Shown here: piece after piece, positions 1-6,501 of the stretch
Numbering within the stretch: position 1 is the stretch's first letter
How the letters are laid out: each line of letters starts with the position of its first letter
Assembly (NCBI GenBank): GCA_003149555.1
Contig: QCWE01000004.1
Coordinates: 1-11,865, forward strand
Direction of reading: 5' to 3'
Source of the DNA: Candidatus Aquiluna sp. XM-24bin5
GTDB lineage: Bacteria; Actinomycetota; Actinomycetia; Actinomycetales; Microbacteriaceae
DNA: 11,865 nucleotides
Notes under the pieces: generated by a model
Told to the model about the DNA's origin: nothing
Seen by the model: the letters and a program-made list of their open reading frames with translations, nothing else
Databases searched by the model: none
Position numbers and translations under genes: made by a program

Positions 1-149
1 AACTCCTTGCAGGGAAAGAGTCCGCGTTCAGAATCCATCTCGCCGGTCGGCACCAGCCCTAAAATCGCCGAAAGCACCCAGTGTCGTGTAGTGTGTACTC
101 CCGAACAATTCTAACTGTAACACTTTTACGTAGCAATCTGAGACTGGGC
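1..149. other. Stretch without a supported gene
   Basis: Short open frames cross this stretch on both strands (one minus-strand frame is open to the window edge), but none has a start, a ribosome-binding site or a sequence I recognise. It lies just inside the point where the IS21-like istA reading frame loses resemblance to its family, so it is probably the DNA that replaced or truncated the IS body. I cannot say more. Confidence 0.3.
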
Positions 150-184
150 ATTTGACGTATCTTGCGCATCGGCAATCTCTTCAT
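150..184 (-). pseudogene. istA: 5' stub of IS21-family transposase gene istA
   Basis: An ATG at 184 on the minus strand is preceded by a good Shine-Dalgarno (GGAGGA, about 6-7 nt spacer). The stub begins MKRLPMRKIR. IS21-type IstA proteins commonly open with a basic RLxMRKI(R/K) segment that leads into the N-terminal helix-turn-helix. After about ten residues the resemblance ends: the frame goes on as QMPSLRLLRKS and reaches a stop near position 60 with no helix-turn-helix or DDE domain. Full-length IstA is several hundred residues, so this is only the start of the gene and cannot be functional. The short match makes the family call moderately secure at best, but its position just inside the terminal repeats supports it. 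Confidence 0.5.
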
Positions 185-257
185 CGGGCTTCCTCCAGGT
201 CAAAAAGACCCGGACGGTAGCCGGTGGCAGATCGCCCCGCAGCATCACTTCACAGGG

Positions 258-351
258 GTGGCCGAATACCCCGGAATCACTGGCCGGATGAAATTGGATT
301 GGGTGGGCGGATACTTTTGGAATCGGTGGCCGGATGACCCCGGATTACGCA
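258..351 (-). repeat. Four tandem 22-23 bp repeats at the IS21-like end
   Basis: The plus strand carries four copies of a unit built on gTGGCCGGAT..(8)..GGAATc. The conserved TGG cores start at 259, 281, 304 and 327, a spacing of 22, 23 and 23 bp. Copies 2 and 4 share TGGCCGGATGA; copy 3 has TGGGCGGAT and copy 1 TGGCCGAAT. The last copy runs into GATTACGCA, the element tip at 351. IS21-family ends carry such repeats as binding sites for the IstA transposase. A spacing of about two helical turns would put all copies on the same DNA face. Confidence 0.7.
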
Positions 352-672
352 ATCGACGATGTCGGCTACAAAGGTCGGACGTTCAACCGCATGATCAACA
401 ATGGCGCGCGATCGCAGTATACATCTCGCGCTGACGACAAATTGGCTTGGAAAGGACTCCCGCAGATCAAAATACCCAGCTTCTTCACCAGCAGCACGGA
501 CTGGCCCCACGGCCTTGTCGATAAGGCACAGCGACGTGGACCACTCTTCAAGTCTGCAGTAGATGGAAAGACCTGGGATGCCGATATGCACGGCGCTGAG
601 ATGATCGGGCGCTGGCTCTTTCTCAAGCCCAAAGAAACAGCCAGTCAGGCGGTAAGCCTGGCTGCTGAGTGA
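334..672 (+). pseudogene. Unidentified coding fragment abutting the IS21-like end
   Basis: This is an open frame of 112 codons. Its first six codons lie inside the last IS repeat, so the ATG at 334 is probably not a natural start. From 352 onward the sequence reads IDDVGYKGRTFNRMINNG and ends in ...SLAAE. I do not recognise the product. The plus frame looks more gene-like than the overlapping minus-strand frame (277-684): roughly 64% of third positions are G or C, and rare codons are few. A sensible reading is the 3' part of a gene whose 5' part was lost when the IS21-like element inserted at 351/352. It ends 14 nt before a stem-loop. Non-coding chance is a real alternative, and the minus-strand frame cannot be excluded. 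Confidence 0.3.
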
Positions 673-685
673 CAAATGTTTCAAA

Positions 686-720
686 TCCCCGCCAGATGGC
701 TCAATGCCAGCTGGCGGGGA
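686..720. terminator. Stem-loop between convergent genes
   Basis: TCCCCGCCAG (686-695) is a perfect inverted match of CTGGCGGGGA (711-720), with a 15-nt loop. It lies after the plus-strand fragment (stop at 672) and after the recombinase stop on the minus strand (754). In the minus direction it is followed by a fairly T-rich run (ATTTGAAACATTTG), so it probably terminates recombinase transcription. No T run follows on the plus strand. The right half also contains a perfect 10-bp palindrome (GCCAGCTGGC, 706-715). Confidence 0.5.
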
Positions 721-753
721 TGCCAGAAGCTCCTTCCTTCAGGGAGGCGTAGT

Positions 754-1662
754 TCACGCCCAAACATTGTGCTCAGCGTATTCAAGATACCGCGCCAGCA
801 CGTTTACGGATTTCCAACCACCAGCCCGCATGATCGCTGCGGTGTCAAAACCTTGCTTCAACAAATCTTGTGCTGCGCCCACGCGCATGGAGTGACCGCT
901 GAAGGCGTCAATGTCAGCCCGGTCGAGACAGGCCCGCTTCGCAGCCTGTTTGATCACCCATCGAACGGTGCTTGTGCTCAGGCCCCGATCGATCAATGTG
1001 CCATGGTAGACGGGACAAAACAGCCAGTTGATCTCCGGCCCACGCACATCAAGCCAGGCGCGCAGCAAATCAGCCGTCTGCCGTGAAGTAAAAGCGATGC
1101 GGCCGGCACCATACTGGTCTGATTTGCTCCGACGGATCAGTACCCGGAAGGTTCCATCGGCGCGCTCTTCAAGATCATTACTACGGAGTGCCACAAGCTC
1201 TGAGCGGCGCGTGAGCAGTTCATATCCAATCGACAGCATTGCGCGATTGCGCAGACCGATGGCCGTCTTGGGCTGAGTGTCGCAAAAGCGATTGAGGAAA
1301 TCATGTGTCAGGCCCTTTGCCTGGCGCGGGCGGTTGGCTTTGTGACGTCGCACACGCCGCAAGGAGAGGTTAACATCCTCGTTATGGGTCGGATCCGGCA
1401 GGTCGAGGAGCCGGTGAATCTTCCGGATGGCGTAAAGACGTCGCCGGATTGTCGAGGGGGCTTTTTCGTGGCTTTGACCTTCGATGAACTGACAAACCGT
1501 GTCGGCATCGGCAGGGAAGGGCACACTCCCCTCAGCTGAGCACCAGTCTTCAAAGGCCGCAACATCAGTCATGTAGCTGCGGATGGTCGCAGGAGCGTAG
1601 GCTCCCTCGAGACGACGAAATTCGGCACGCCAATCGGGTGCCGCAGATGAGACATTCTGCAT
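754..1662 (-). CDS. Tyrosine recombinase / phage-type integrase
   Basis: A 302-residue site-specific DNA strand-exchange enzyme. The N-terminal SAM-like core-binding region is about residues 10-90 (RSYMTDVAAFEDWC, STIRRRLYAIRKIHRLL). The catalytic domain follows, with Arg I in TRRSEL (R152), the beta-hairpin Lys in RRSKSDQ (K180), the GHSMR box (H257, R260), W283 in AGGWKS replacing the usual second His, and the nucleophile Y292 in LARYLEY. All expected catalytic positions are filled, so it is probably active. I chose the ATG at 1662 because GGGAGG sits 8 nt upstream; the frame stays open to 1782, but that extension overlaps the upstream gene and is not protein-like. The stop codon of the upstream small gene overlaps the ribosome-binding site, so the two genes are likely translationally coupled. 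Its size and lack of a phage-type arm-binding domain resemble stand-alone plasmid or Xer-like recombinases. The target site is unknown. Confidence 0.9.
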   Translation of the reverse strand: MQNVSSAAPDWRAEFRRLEGAYAPATIRSYMTDVAAFEDWCSAEGSVPFPADADTVCQFIEGQSHEKAPSTIRRRLYAIRKIHRLLDLPDPTHNEDVNLSLRRVRRHKANRPRQAKGLTHDFLNRFCDTQPKTAIGLRNRAMLSIGYELLTRRSELVALRSNDLEERADGTFRVLIRRSKSDQYGAGRIAFTSRQTADLLRAWLDVRGPEINWLFCPVYHGTLIDRGLSTSTVRWVIKQAAKRACLDRADIDAFSGHSMRVGAAQDLLKQGFDTAAIMRAGGWKSVNVLARYLEYAEHNVWA

Positions 1663-1672
1663 CGCACAAGCC

Positions 1673-1676
1673 TCCC
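1673..1676 (-). promoter_or_regulatory. Recombinase ribosome-binding site merged with upstream stop
   Basis: Reading the minus strand from 1679, the small gene's TGA is followed directly by GGGAGG and then, after 8 nt, by the ATG at 1662. This site decides the recombinase start and implies translational coupling. Confidence 0.6.
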
Positions 1677-1943
1677 TCAGACCGCACAGAACGGGCGGTT
1701 GGCGGAGGCGGTTTCCGGCAGAAACACAATCTGGTTGAGATGCGCGGTGAGTATTGCACCCGCCGCGTCGCTGGCAGCCCAAGCGCTATCGTCCCCACCG
1801 GCATCGACGTCGATCGAATGGCACTCAGCGGCAAGGCACCGCTCGCGCGTGCGCAGCACGGAGAGGGCGACGGCCTTTACAGGGCTTCGTGTGGTCAACC
1901 CTTCATTGAGGCACGCCGAGGTGGTAAAGGTAGCGTCAGTCAT
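1677..1943 (-). CDS. Small protein of unknown function, co-transcribed with the recombinase
   Basis: An 88-residue product starting MTDATFTTSACLNEGL and ending in ...ANRPFCAV. I do not recognise a family. The start at 1943 is supported by AGGAGA with a 6-nt spacer; a longer frame to 1973 has no such signal. The middle (roughly residues 20-65) is rich in Ala, Leu and Arg with scattered acids and is probably helical. There is no signal peptide or membrane segment, so it is likely cytoplasmic. Its TGA merges with the Shine-Dalgarno of the recombinase gene (TGAGGGAGG), leaving 14 nt between the genes. This argues that the two are made together and that the protein could be an accessory or directionality factor for the recombinase. 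That role is inference from position only. Confidence 0.7.
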   Translation of the reverse strand: MTDATFTTSACLNEGLTTRSPVKAVALSVLRTRERCLAAECHSIDVDAGGDDSAWAASDAAGAILTAHLNQIVFLPETASANRPFCAV

Positions 1944-2012
1944 GGTGATCTCCTGTGTAGATCGCTGTGGCAAGAGCCGGAGCGAGGCCGCAATCCTTGC
2001 ACCGGCTCATTA

Positions 2013-2041
2013 AATTTAGTATCCGGATATCCGGAAATCAA
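2013..2041 (-). promoter_or_regulatory. Probable sigma-70 promoter of the small gene-recombinase operon
   Basis: On the minus strand, TTGATT (2041-2036) is followed after exactly 17 bp by TAAATT (2018-2013), a fair housekeeping-type promoter. Transcription would start near 2006, leaving a leader of about 60 nt before the ATG at 1943. A 14-bp palindrome fills almost the whole spacer, so a protein bound there would block RNA polymerase directly. Confidence 0.45.
2022..2035. promoter_or_regulatory. 14-bp palindromic operator candidate
   Basis: TCCGGATATCCGGA is perfectly self-complementary. Extended by one base it also reads as two direct ATCCGGA copies (2021-2027 and 2029-2035), 8 bp apart. 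It lies between the divergent RHH gene and the small gene-recombinase pair, inside the -35/-10 spacer of the latter. RHH repressors typically bind short inverted or tandem repeats in their own promoter regions, so the RHH protein at 2054 is the natural candidate ligand. The binding itself is inference. Confidence 0.5.
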
Positions 2042-2053
2042 TAAGGGCGTCTG

Positions 2054-2251
2054 GTGGCTGAGTTACAAAAAAAAGATGGGCGCGCCGAACCAGTACTCGT
2101 GCGGCTGCCTGATGATCTGCTGAAGGCGCTTGATGCGCTACGGCGCGCTGAAGACGATCCGCCGACCCGCCCAGCTATGATCCGACGGATCCTAACGGAG
2201 TGGATGGCTCAAAACGCTCCTGACACGCCCCCTGCTGAGCGGGGCGACTAA
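2054..2251 (+). CDS. Ribbon-helix-helix DNA-binding protein, probable repressor
   Basis: A 65-residue protein with a GTG start, preceded by AAGGG about 7 nt upstream. Residues 13-18 (PVLVRL) fit the RHH beta strand, which makes base contacts as a dimer. PDDLLKALDALRRAE gives helix 1, and RPAMIRRILTEWMAQ gives helix 2. This is the CopG/Arc/MetJ fold at its usual size. It is transcribed away from the recombinase pair, with the palindrome at 2022-2035 in between, so it likely represses that operon and itself. A TTGCAC at 1997-2002 with a weak TATCCG 17 bp later is a possible plus-strand promoter. An antitoxin role is an alternative, but no toxin-like partner sits downstream. The gene's stop codon is directly against a transposon-like end (2251), so the C-terminal tail (APDTPPAERGD) may have been reshaped by that insertion. 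Confidence 0.75.
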   Translation: MAELQKKDGRAEPVLVRLPDDLLKALDALRRAEDDPPTRPAMIRRILTEWMAQNAPDTPPAERGD

Positions 2252-2456
2252 GAGGCTGTCCGAACCACCGCGCGGAATACGAGCCAGACCACGGCAACAC
2301 TGCAAAGGGCAAGACGTTTGTCGATATGTGCGCAGCGCCAAAATACGACACCCTTTCCACCAGCCTGCCTACAATTGTGAAATAGCGGTCCATGATACTG
2401 TGAAACGCGTGCCCGCGATCGCGTGAATCAATGCTGTGGTTCCGCAAAATGCACAC
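2248..2456 (-). pseudogene. C-terminal remnant of an insertion-sequence transposase (family uncertain, perhaps IS5-like)
   Basis: On the minus strand one frame ends HIDKRLALCSVAVVWLVFRA...RTAS with TAG at 2250-2248, right at the tip AGAGGCTGTCCGAA (from 2251). A transposase frame that runs into a GAGGCTGTCC-type terminal repeat, with a hydrophobic Trp-containing tail, is typical of several DDE insertion sequences; IS5 relatives are my first guess. Upstream, a different frame (RDRGHAFHSIMDRYFTIVGR) continues the same region up to about 2456, which suggests a frameshift near 2328. There is no catalytic core and no second terminal repeat in the window, so this is a decayed fragment. Confidence 0.4.
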
Positions 2457-2834
2457 GCATCAGCCATCAAACTGACGATAACGCGTCATATCAATCGTTC
2501 ATTTTGCACAAGGCGCAGCGCAGACCGCAACTTGTGGCGCCACCAGAGACCTGCGCAAGACACAACAAGACGCACACCCAAAACCAGCGGACGCGCAGTC
2601 GCTGCATCAGTCTTGGGGCCTCCCGCATAAGGCCATCAACTCTGCCGTTATCGCGCGAGCTATGCCGCGCTGATCTGAGCCACGCTGCAGCGGCCGCTGC
2701 CCACTTTTATGGCGAATGCGTGTCGCATCCTGCGCTATTGCGTGCATAAAAGCCTAAACTTCCGGGGGATATGTTGGCATCTGAGGGCAGGGGCCAGGAC
2801 AGAAGCTGCAACGGCAAAAGGATATGGCACAAAC
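2457..2834. other. Gene-free stretch before the helicase gene
   Basis: Several frames stay open here on both strands, but none has a convincing start signal, composition or family resemblance. The plus frame leading into the helicase (2709-2834) reads as unlike that protein family. The only structure I see is a perfect 14-bp palindrome at 2687-2700. The helicase promoter must lie here, but I cannot identify it with confidence. Confidence 0.4.
2687..2700. repeat. 14-bp perfect palindrome upstream of the helicase gene
   Basis: GCAGCGGCCGCTGC is self-complementary and lies 135 bp before the helicase start. It could be an operator or simply chance in GC-rich DNA; no second copy was noticed. Confidence 0.3.
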
Positions 2835-5800
2835 ATGCACCTGAGAGATCATTTCGACGCAGGCACGCTGCAGCGCGGACGGGACTATGCCCGGCGCGGA
2901 TTGGTGAGCGCCATGGAGACCCTGTCAGACAACACCCTCAAAGCGCGTGTTTCCAATGGGCGCGGCGACAGTTATCAACAGCGGATTTCAATCGGCAACG
3001 GCTTCGTAGACGGCATTTGCTCTTGCCCGGTTGGACATAACTGCAAACATATTGTCGCGGTTTTGATCAAATGGGAAGCAACCAGTCAGGCAGCACCTAG
3101 CCCTGTGTCAAGAGACACCCAGTCTTACCCTGCCGCCCAAAACCATACTACGCGGCAACTCACAGTACCAGTCCGGGGGTGGCTGGACCGCATCCAGCAA
3201 CACGCCACACTCTCGATACACCCAGAGACGCGTCCCGAGGCATATCCCGACACGATCAAGGACCGCCTGCTTTTTGTCCTGAACCCAGAAGACGAAAAGC
3301 TCCAGATCGACATCTGCAAGGGCCGTATGAATGCTGCAGGCACCAGTTTGAACCAGTCAATCAAACGATATGATATCCTAAATGCCATGCGCAGCGGCAC
3401 TGCGGCACAATTTATCCGACCCATCGACTTGGAGCTGTTACCAGATCTTGCGCAGACCCGATTGTGGCAGTTGCCTTACCACTACAGTTTGCCAGAAGAA
3501 CTCAAACCTGTGGGCCATGATGTTCTGGCACTGATCCGGCGCTTGTGTGAGACTGGCCGCTTTCTATACACCAATGCCCCACATTCGGAATTGAGTTGGT
3601 CAGAGGCGCGCCCCGACGCCAGGCTGGCCTGGCGCATGGCGGCAGATGGCCATCAGAGGCTGGGATTTGAGGACGCCAATGGCAGACAGGTGGACATACG
3701 GGCATTGGACAGTGCCGCGCTATGGATCGACATTGACCAAAAGCAGATCGGAGCCCTTGCACAGCCCGTTCAGATTGATGCGCTGCGACTTGTCAAAAGC
3801 GCGCCTCAAGTCGCACCGAACGATGCAGCCCTCTTAAGCGCAGAAATGCCCGCCACACTTGCTGGGATGCCCTTGCCTCGACCACATCTGGCGCGACAGA
3901 GACGGCGTGATGCGGCCCAACGTGTTGCTCGGCTGACACTGGGTGCAGAAATCGCATATGATGGCCATAGCCGTTGGACGAGCACACACATGAGCCTGCC
4001 AACTCTGACCTTGCGCTTTGCCTATGACGGACACGAGGTCTGGGACGGCGACGCTGACCCCAAGTTCGTTGAAAACAATGAGCTTATCACCCTGACGCGT
4101 GATCATCAGTGGGAGGCGAACTGCGTCATTCGACTGATGGATGCGGGAGCCATACCCATTGATGAGATACACGATCTTTGGCCAAGCGCTCGTATGTCAC
4201 AATGCGACTTTGTTTTTCCTGCACAGAACAGGGACGCAGGCGATGTGGCGCTTCCAGCATCGCGCAGTGGCATTGATTTTGCCTTTCGAGTTTTGCCCCA
4301 ATTACGTCGCGAAGGCTGGGACATCATTGAAACACCCAAATGGCCGTTCCATCTGAGCGATGAAACAGCTGAACTGACCGTTGCAACTCAGGCTGAGGCG
4401 GGGGACAGGTTTCAAGGCAACGCGTGGTTCTCACTGGGCTTTCAAGCACAGATCGGCGGCAAATCCATGGATGTCGCACCCTTGATTGCGGCTTTTCTAG
4501 AACAGGTCCGTGATGACTGGGAGACCGTGCCAGATATCGAGATACTGTCGCAGCACCTGTCTCACAGACCCGTATATCTGAACCGGGGCAAGTCAGGCTA
4601 CGTCCCGCTCGACCTGACGCCGCTCGCGCCTCTGCTCCATCTGGTGTTGACCCATTATGCCGAATTGGGGGCGCTCCATCCGTCGGATGCTGATGTCGCT
4701 CGGCTGACAGAGCAAGCGCTGGCAGGCAGCTCGGTCCGCTTCGCCGACAACGCCGGGATCATCCCGCTGGCGCGCAGTCTGCAAGCTTTGTCCGAAGCCA
4801 ATAGTTTTGCGCCACCAAAAGCGCTGCAGGCACAGCTCCGCCCCTATCAAGCTTATGGTTCTGCGTGGATGGGCAGCCTGATCGAAGCCGGATTTGGGGG
4901 TGTTTTGGCAGATGATATGGGGCTTGGCAAAACACTCCAGGTCCTGGCCCTGCTGCAAGCACGGCGCGAAGCCAGCACGCCCGGTCCGGCACTTCTGATC
5001 GTCCCAACCAGTTTGCTCCATGGCTGGCAGACACAAGCCGCTCAATTCACACCGGAGCTTGAGCTCGTGATCTTGCATGGCACAGGACGTGTCGGGCTGC
5101 GCGAGAAGGCTCTGCAAGCCGATTTGGTCATAACGACCTATCCGTTGCTCGCACGTGATCAGGATTGGCTGACTGCAACAGACTGGCCTCTGGTCATCCT
5201 GGACGAAGCGCAAACCCTCAAAAACCCTGCCTCACAAATGGCCAAAAGCCTGCGCAACATTCCCGCCAAAGGACGGCTTGCCTTGACCGGCACACCTCTG
5301 GAAAACTCGCTGCAAGATCTTTGGACGCTGATCGATTGGGTGAACCCGGGCTTGCTGGGAGACCGGAAAAGATTTCAAAAACTGTTCCGGACCCCAATCG
5401 AAAAACATGGTGATATGGCCACACAAGCACGTCTGAACCGTCGATTGCGGCCTTTCATGCTGCGCCGCACCAAAGAGCAGGTTGCAACCGAACTTCCGCC
5501 CAAAACCGAAATCCTGGATCGTGTCGCTTTGTCAAAGCCGCAGCAAGCGCTTTATGAAACCGTGCGCAGCACTATGGATGCGCGTGTGCGCGAGGCGATC
5601 AGGACCCGTGGCCTGGCCGCTGCGCGGATTACCGTGCTCGATGCACTGCTCAAGCTCAGGCAGGTGTGCTGCGACCCTGAGCTGGTCAAGACGGACGCAG
5701 CGCGGGCCGTCTCCGAGAGCGCCAAGCGGGCCCGATTGCGGGACTTGTTAACCGAACTGGTGGCCGAAGGCCGCCGCGTTCTGGTGTTTTCGCAGTTTGT

Positions 5801-6236
5801 TGAAATGCTGCGCCTGATCGAGGCGGATCTGAGTGACGCGAATATCCCTTATCTGACTTTGACAGGTCAGACGCAAAAGCGTGCCGATGTTCTGGACCGC
5901 TTCACAACAGGCGACGTACCCGTTTTTTTACTCAGCTTGAAAGCGGGAGGTGTTGGCTTAACGCTGACCGAGGCTGATACGGTCATCCTCTATGACCCGT
6001 GGTGGAATCCGGCGGTGGAACGTCAGGCAATGGATCGCACCCACCGCATAGGTCAGGACAAACCGGTGTTTGTGCATCGTCTTGTTGCTGCCGGCACAGT
6101 CGAGGAAAAGATCCTCGACATGCAATTACGCAAACAAGCTTTGGCTGACGCCTTGTTCGACCAAGATGAAAAACAGGCCAACCCATTGCTGGATGAGGCA
6201 ACATTGCAGGATCTCTTTGCCCCGCTCAGAATGTGA
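2835..6236 (+). CDS. SWIM zinc-finger SNF2-family helicase
   Basis: A 1133-residue ATP-dependent DNA translocase of the SNF2/HepA type. The N-terminus carries a SWIM finger, CxCx5CxH (C62, C64, C70, H72, in CSCPVGHNCKH), likely for nucleic-acid or protein binding. A long middle region (about 100-640) has no motif I recognise. The helicase core follows: motif I ADDMGLGKT (692-700), Ia LLIVPTSLL, II DEAQ (790-793), III LTGTPLEN, the LRPFMLRRTK block, IV VLVFSQF, V SLKAGGVGLTL and VI DRTHRIGQ (1067-1074). All motifs are intact. I place the start at the ATG at 2835 because family-like sequence (MHLRDHFDAGTLQRGRDYARRG) begins there; AAGGA lies 12 nt upstream, slightly far. The frame is open to 2709, but those 42 residues look non-coding. 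It stands alone, with its own terminator at 6298-6332. Its precise cellular role (repair, transcription or defence) cannot be read from the sequence. Confidence 0.93.
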   Translation: MHLRDHFDAGTLQRGRDYARRGLVSAMETLSDNTLKARVSNGRGDSYQQRISIGNGFVDGICSCPVGHNCKHIVAVLIKWEATSQAAPSPVSRDTQSYPAAQNHTTRQLTVPVRGWLDRIQQHATLSIHPETRPEAYPDTIKDRLLFVLNPEDEKLQIDICKGRMNAAGTSLNQSIKRYDILNAMRSGTAAQFIRPIDLELLPDLAQTRLWQLPYHYSLPEELKPVGHDVLALIRRLCETGRFLYTNAPHSELSWSEARPDARLAWRMAADGHQRLGFEDANGRQVDIRALDSAALWIDIDQKQIGALAQPVQIDALRLVKSAPQVAPNDAALLSAEMPATLAGMPLPRPHLARQRRRDAAQRVARLTLGAEIAYDGHSRWTSTHMSLPTLTLRFAYDGHEVWDGDADPKFVENNELITLTRDHQWEANCVIRLMDAGAIPIDEIHDLWPSARMSQCDFVFPAQNRDAGDVALPASRSGIDFAFRVLPQLRREGWDIIETPKWPFHLSDETAELTVATQAEAGDRFQGNAWFSLGFQAQIGGKSMDVAPLIAAFLEQVRDDWETVPDIEILSQHLSHRPVYLNRGKSGYVPLDLTPLAPLLHLVLTHYAELGALHPSDADVARLTEQALAGSSVRFADNAGIIPLARSLQALSEANSFAPPKALQAQLRPYQAYGSAWMGSLIEAGFGGVLADDMGLGKTLQVLALLQARREASTPGPALLIVPTSLLHGWQTQAAQFTPELELVILHGTGRVGLREKALQADLVITTYPLLARDQDWLTATDWPLVILDEAQTLKNPASQMAKSLRNIPAKGRLALTGTPLENSLQDLWTLIDWVNPGLLGDRKRFQKLFRTPIEKHGDMATQARLNRRLRPFMLRRTKEQVATELPPKTEILDRVALSKPQQALYETVRSTMDARVREAIRTRGLAAARITVLDALLKLRQVCCDPELVKTDAARAVSESAKRARLRDLLTELVAEGRRVLVFSQFVEMLRLIEADLSDANIPYLTLTGQTQKRADVLDRFTTGDVPVFLLSLKAGGVGLTLTEADTVILYDPWWNPAVERQAMDRTHRIGQDKPVFVHRLVAAGTVEEKILDMQLRKQALADALFDQDEKQANPLLDEATLQDLFAPLRM

Positions 6237-6297
6237 AAAAAAGGCTTGGCAGCCCGCGCGCCTTCAAGCGTCACATTGCGCGTCAAACCAAGTGCAG

Positions 6298-6332
6298 CCA
6301 GAGCCGCCAGGGGGCGGCTCTGGGTATTTTTT
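6298..6332 (+). terminator. Rho-independent terminator after the helicase gene
   Basis: An 11-bp perfect stem, CCAGAGCCGCC (6298-6308) with GGCGGCTCTGG (6313-6323), closes an AGGG tetraloop. It is followed by GTATTTTTT. It lies 61 nt after the helicase stop and insulates the exopolysaccharide gene downstream. Confidence 0.9.
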
Positions 6333-6501
6333 GCCAAAACAACATGCGCGTGCAAAAAGGTAAAATCACGTGGCTCTATCGCAACAAAGTGACGAGGAAC
6401 ACGTCTCACTCTCAAAATAATTGGACTTGTCAGTTTGCAGCAAACCTTTGAGGCGCTAGGACATTCATAACGGGAATGAAAGCAAGGCTAAGCATATTAA
6501 A

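Larger units (their letters stand above)
150..351 (-). mobile_element. Left-end remnant of an IS21-family insertion sequence
   Basis: Read on the minus strand, the outer tip begins TGCGTAATCC at 351. It is followed by four imperfect direct repeats and then an IstA-like start at 184. This is the left-end layout of IS21-family elements: multiple terminal repeats bound by transposase, then istA. The rest of istA and all of istB are missing, so the element is a dead relic. Breakdown of the similarity near 150 marks the inner truncation; that inner boundary is approximate. The assignment rests on the repeat pattern and the istA N-terminus, as recalled from the family rather than checked by a search. 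Confidence 0.6.

Noticed and set aside
258..351. CRISPR-like or iteron-like array
   Set aside because: The units are contiguous and degenerate with no unique spacers, no replication gene is near, and the tip plus istA stub explain them as an IS21-type end.
277..684. Minus-strand 135-aa open frame over the coding fragment
   Set aside because: Third-position GC is lower than in the opposite frame, there is no ribosome-binding site, and the frame runs through the IS repeats. It is not fully excluded.
1638..2123. Plus-strand 161-aa open frame
   Set aside because: It lies antisense to the small gene and crosses the promoter region, while the minus-strand genes have strong Shine-Dalgarno sites.
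2054..2456. RHH gene as an antitoxin of a toxin-antitoxin pair
   Set aside because: The RHH protein would fit, but the only frames downstream belong to a transposase relic and no toxin-like gene adjoins it.
2709..2834. N-terminal extension of the helicase from the first ATG
   Set aside because: These 42 residues are Cys/Arg-rich and unlike the family, and the natural N-terminus begins at 2835.
4593..5213. Minus-strand 206-aa open frame
   Set aside because: It is antisense to the intact SNF2 helicase core, and the residue pattern is a mirror artefact.
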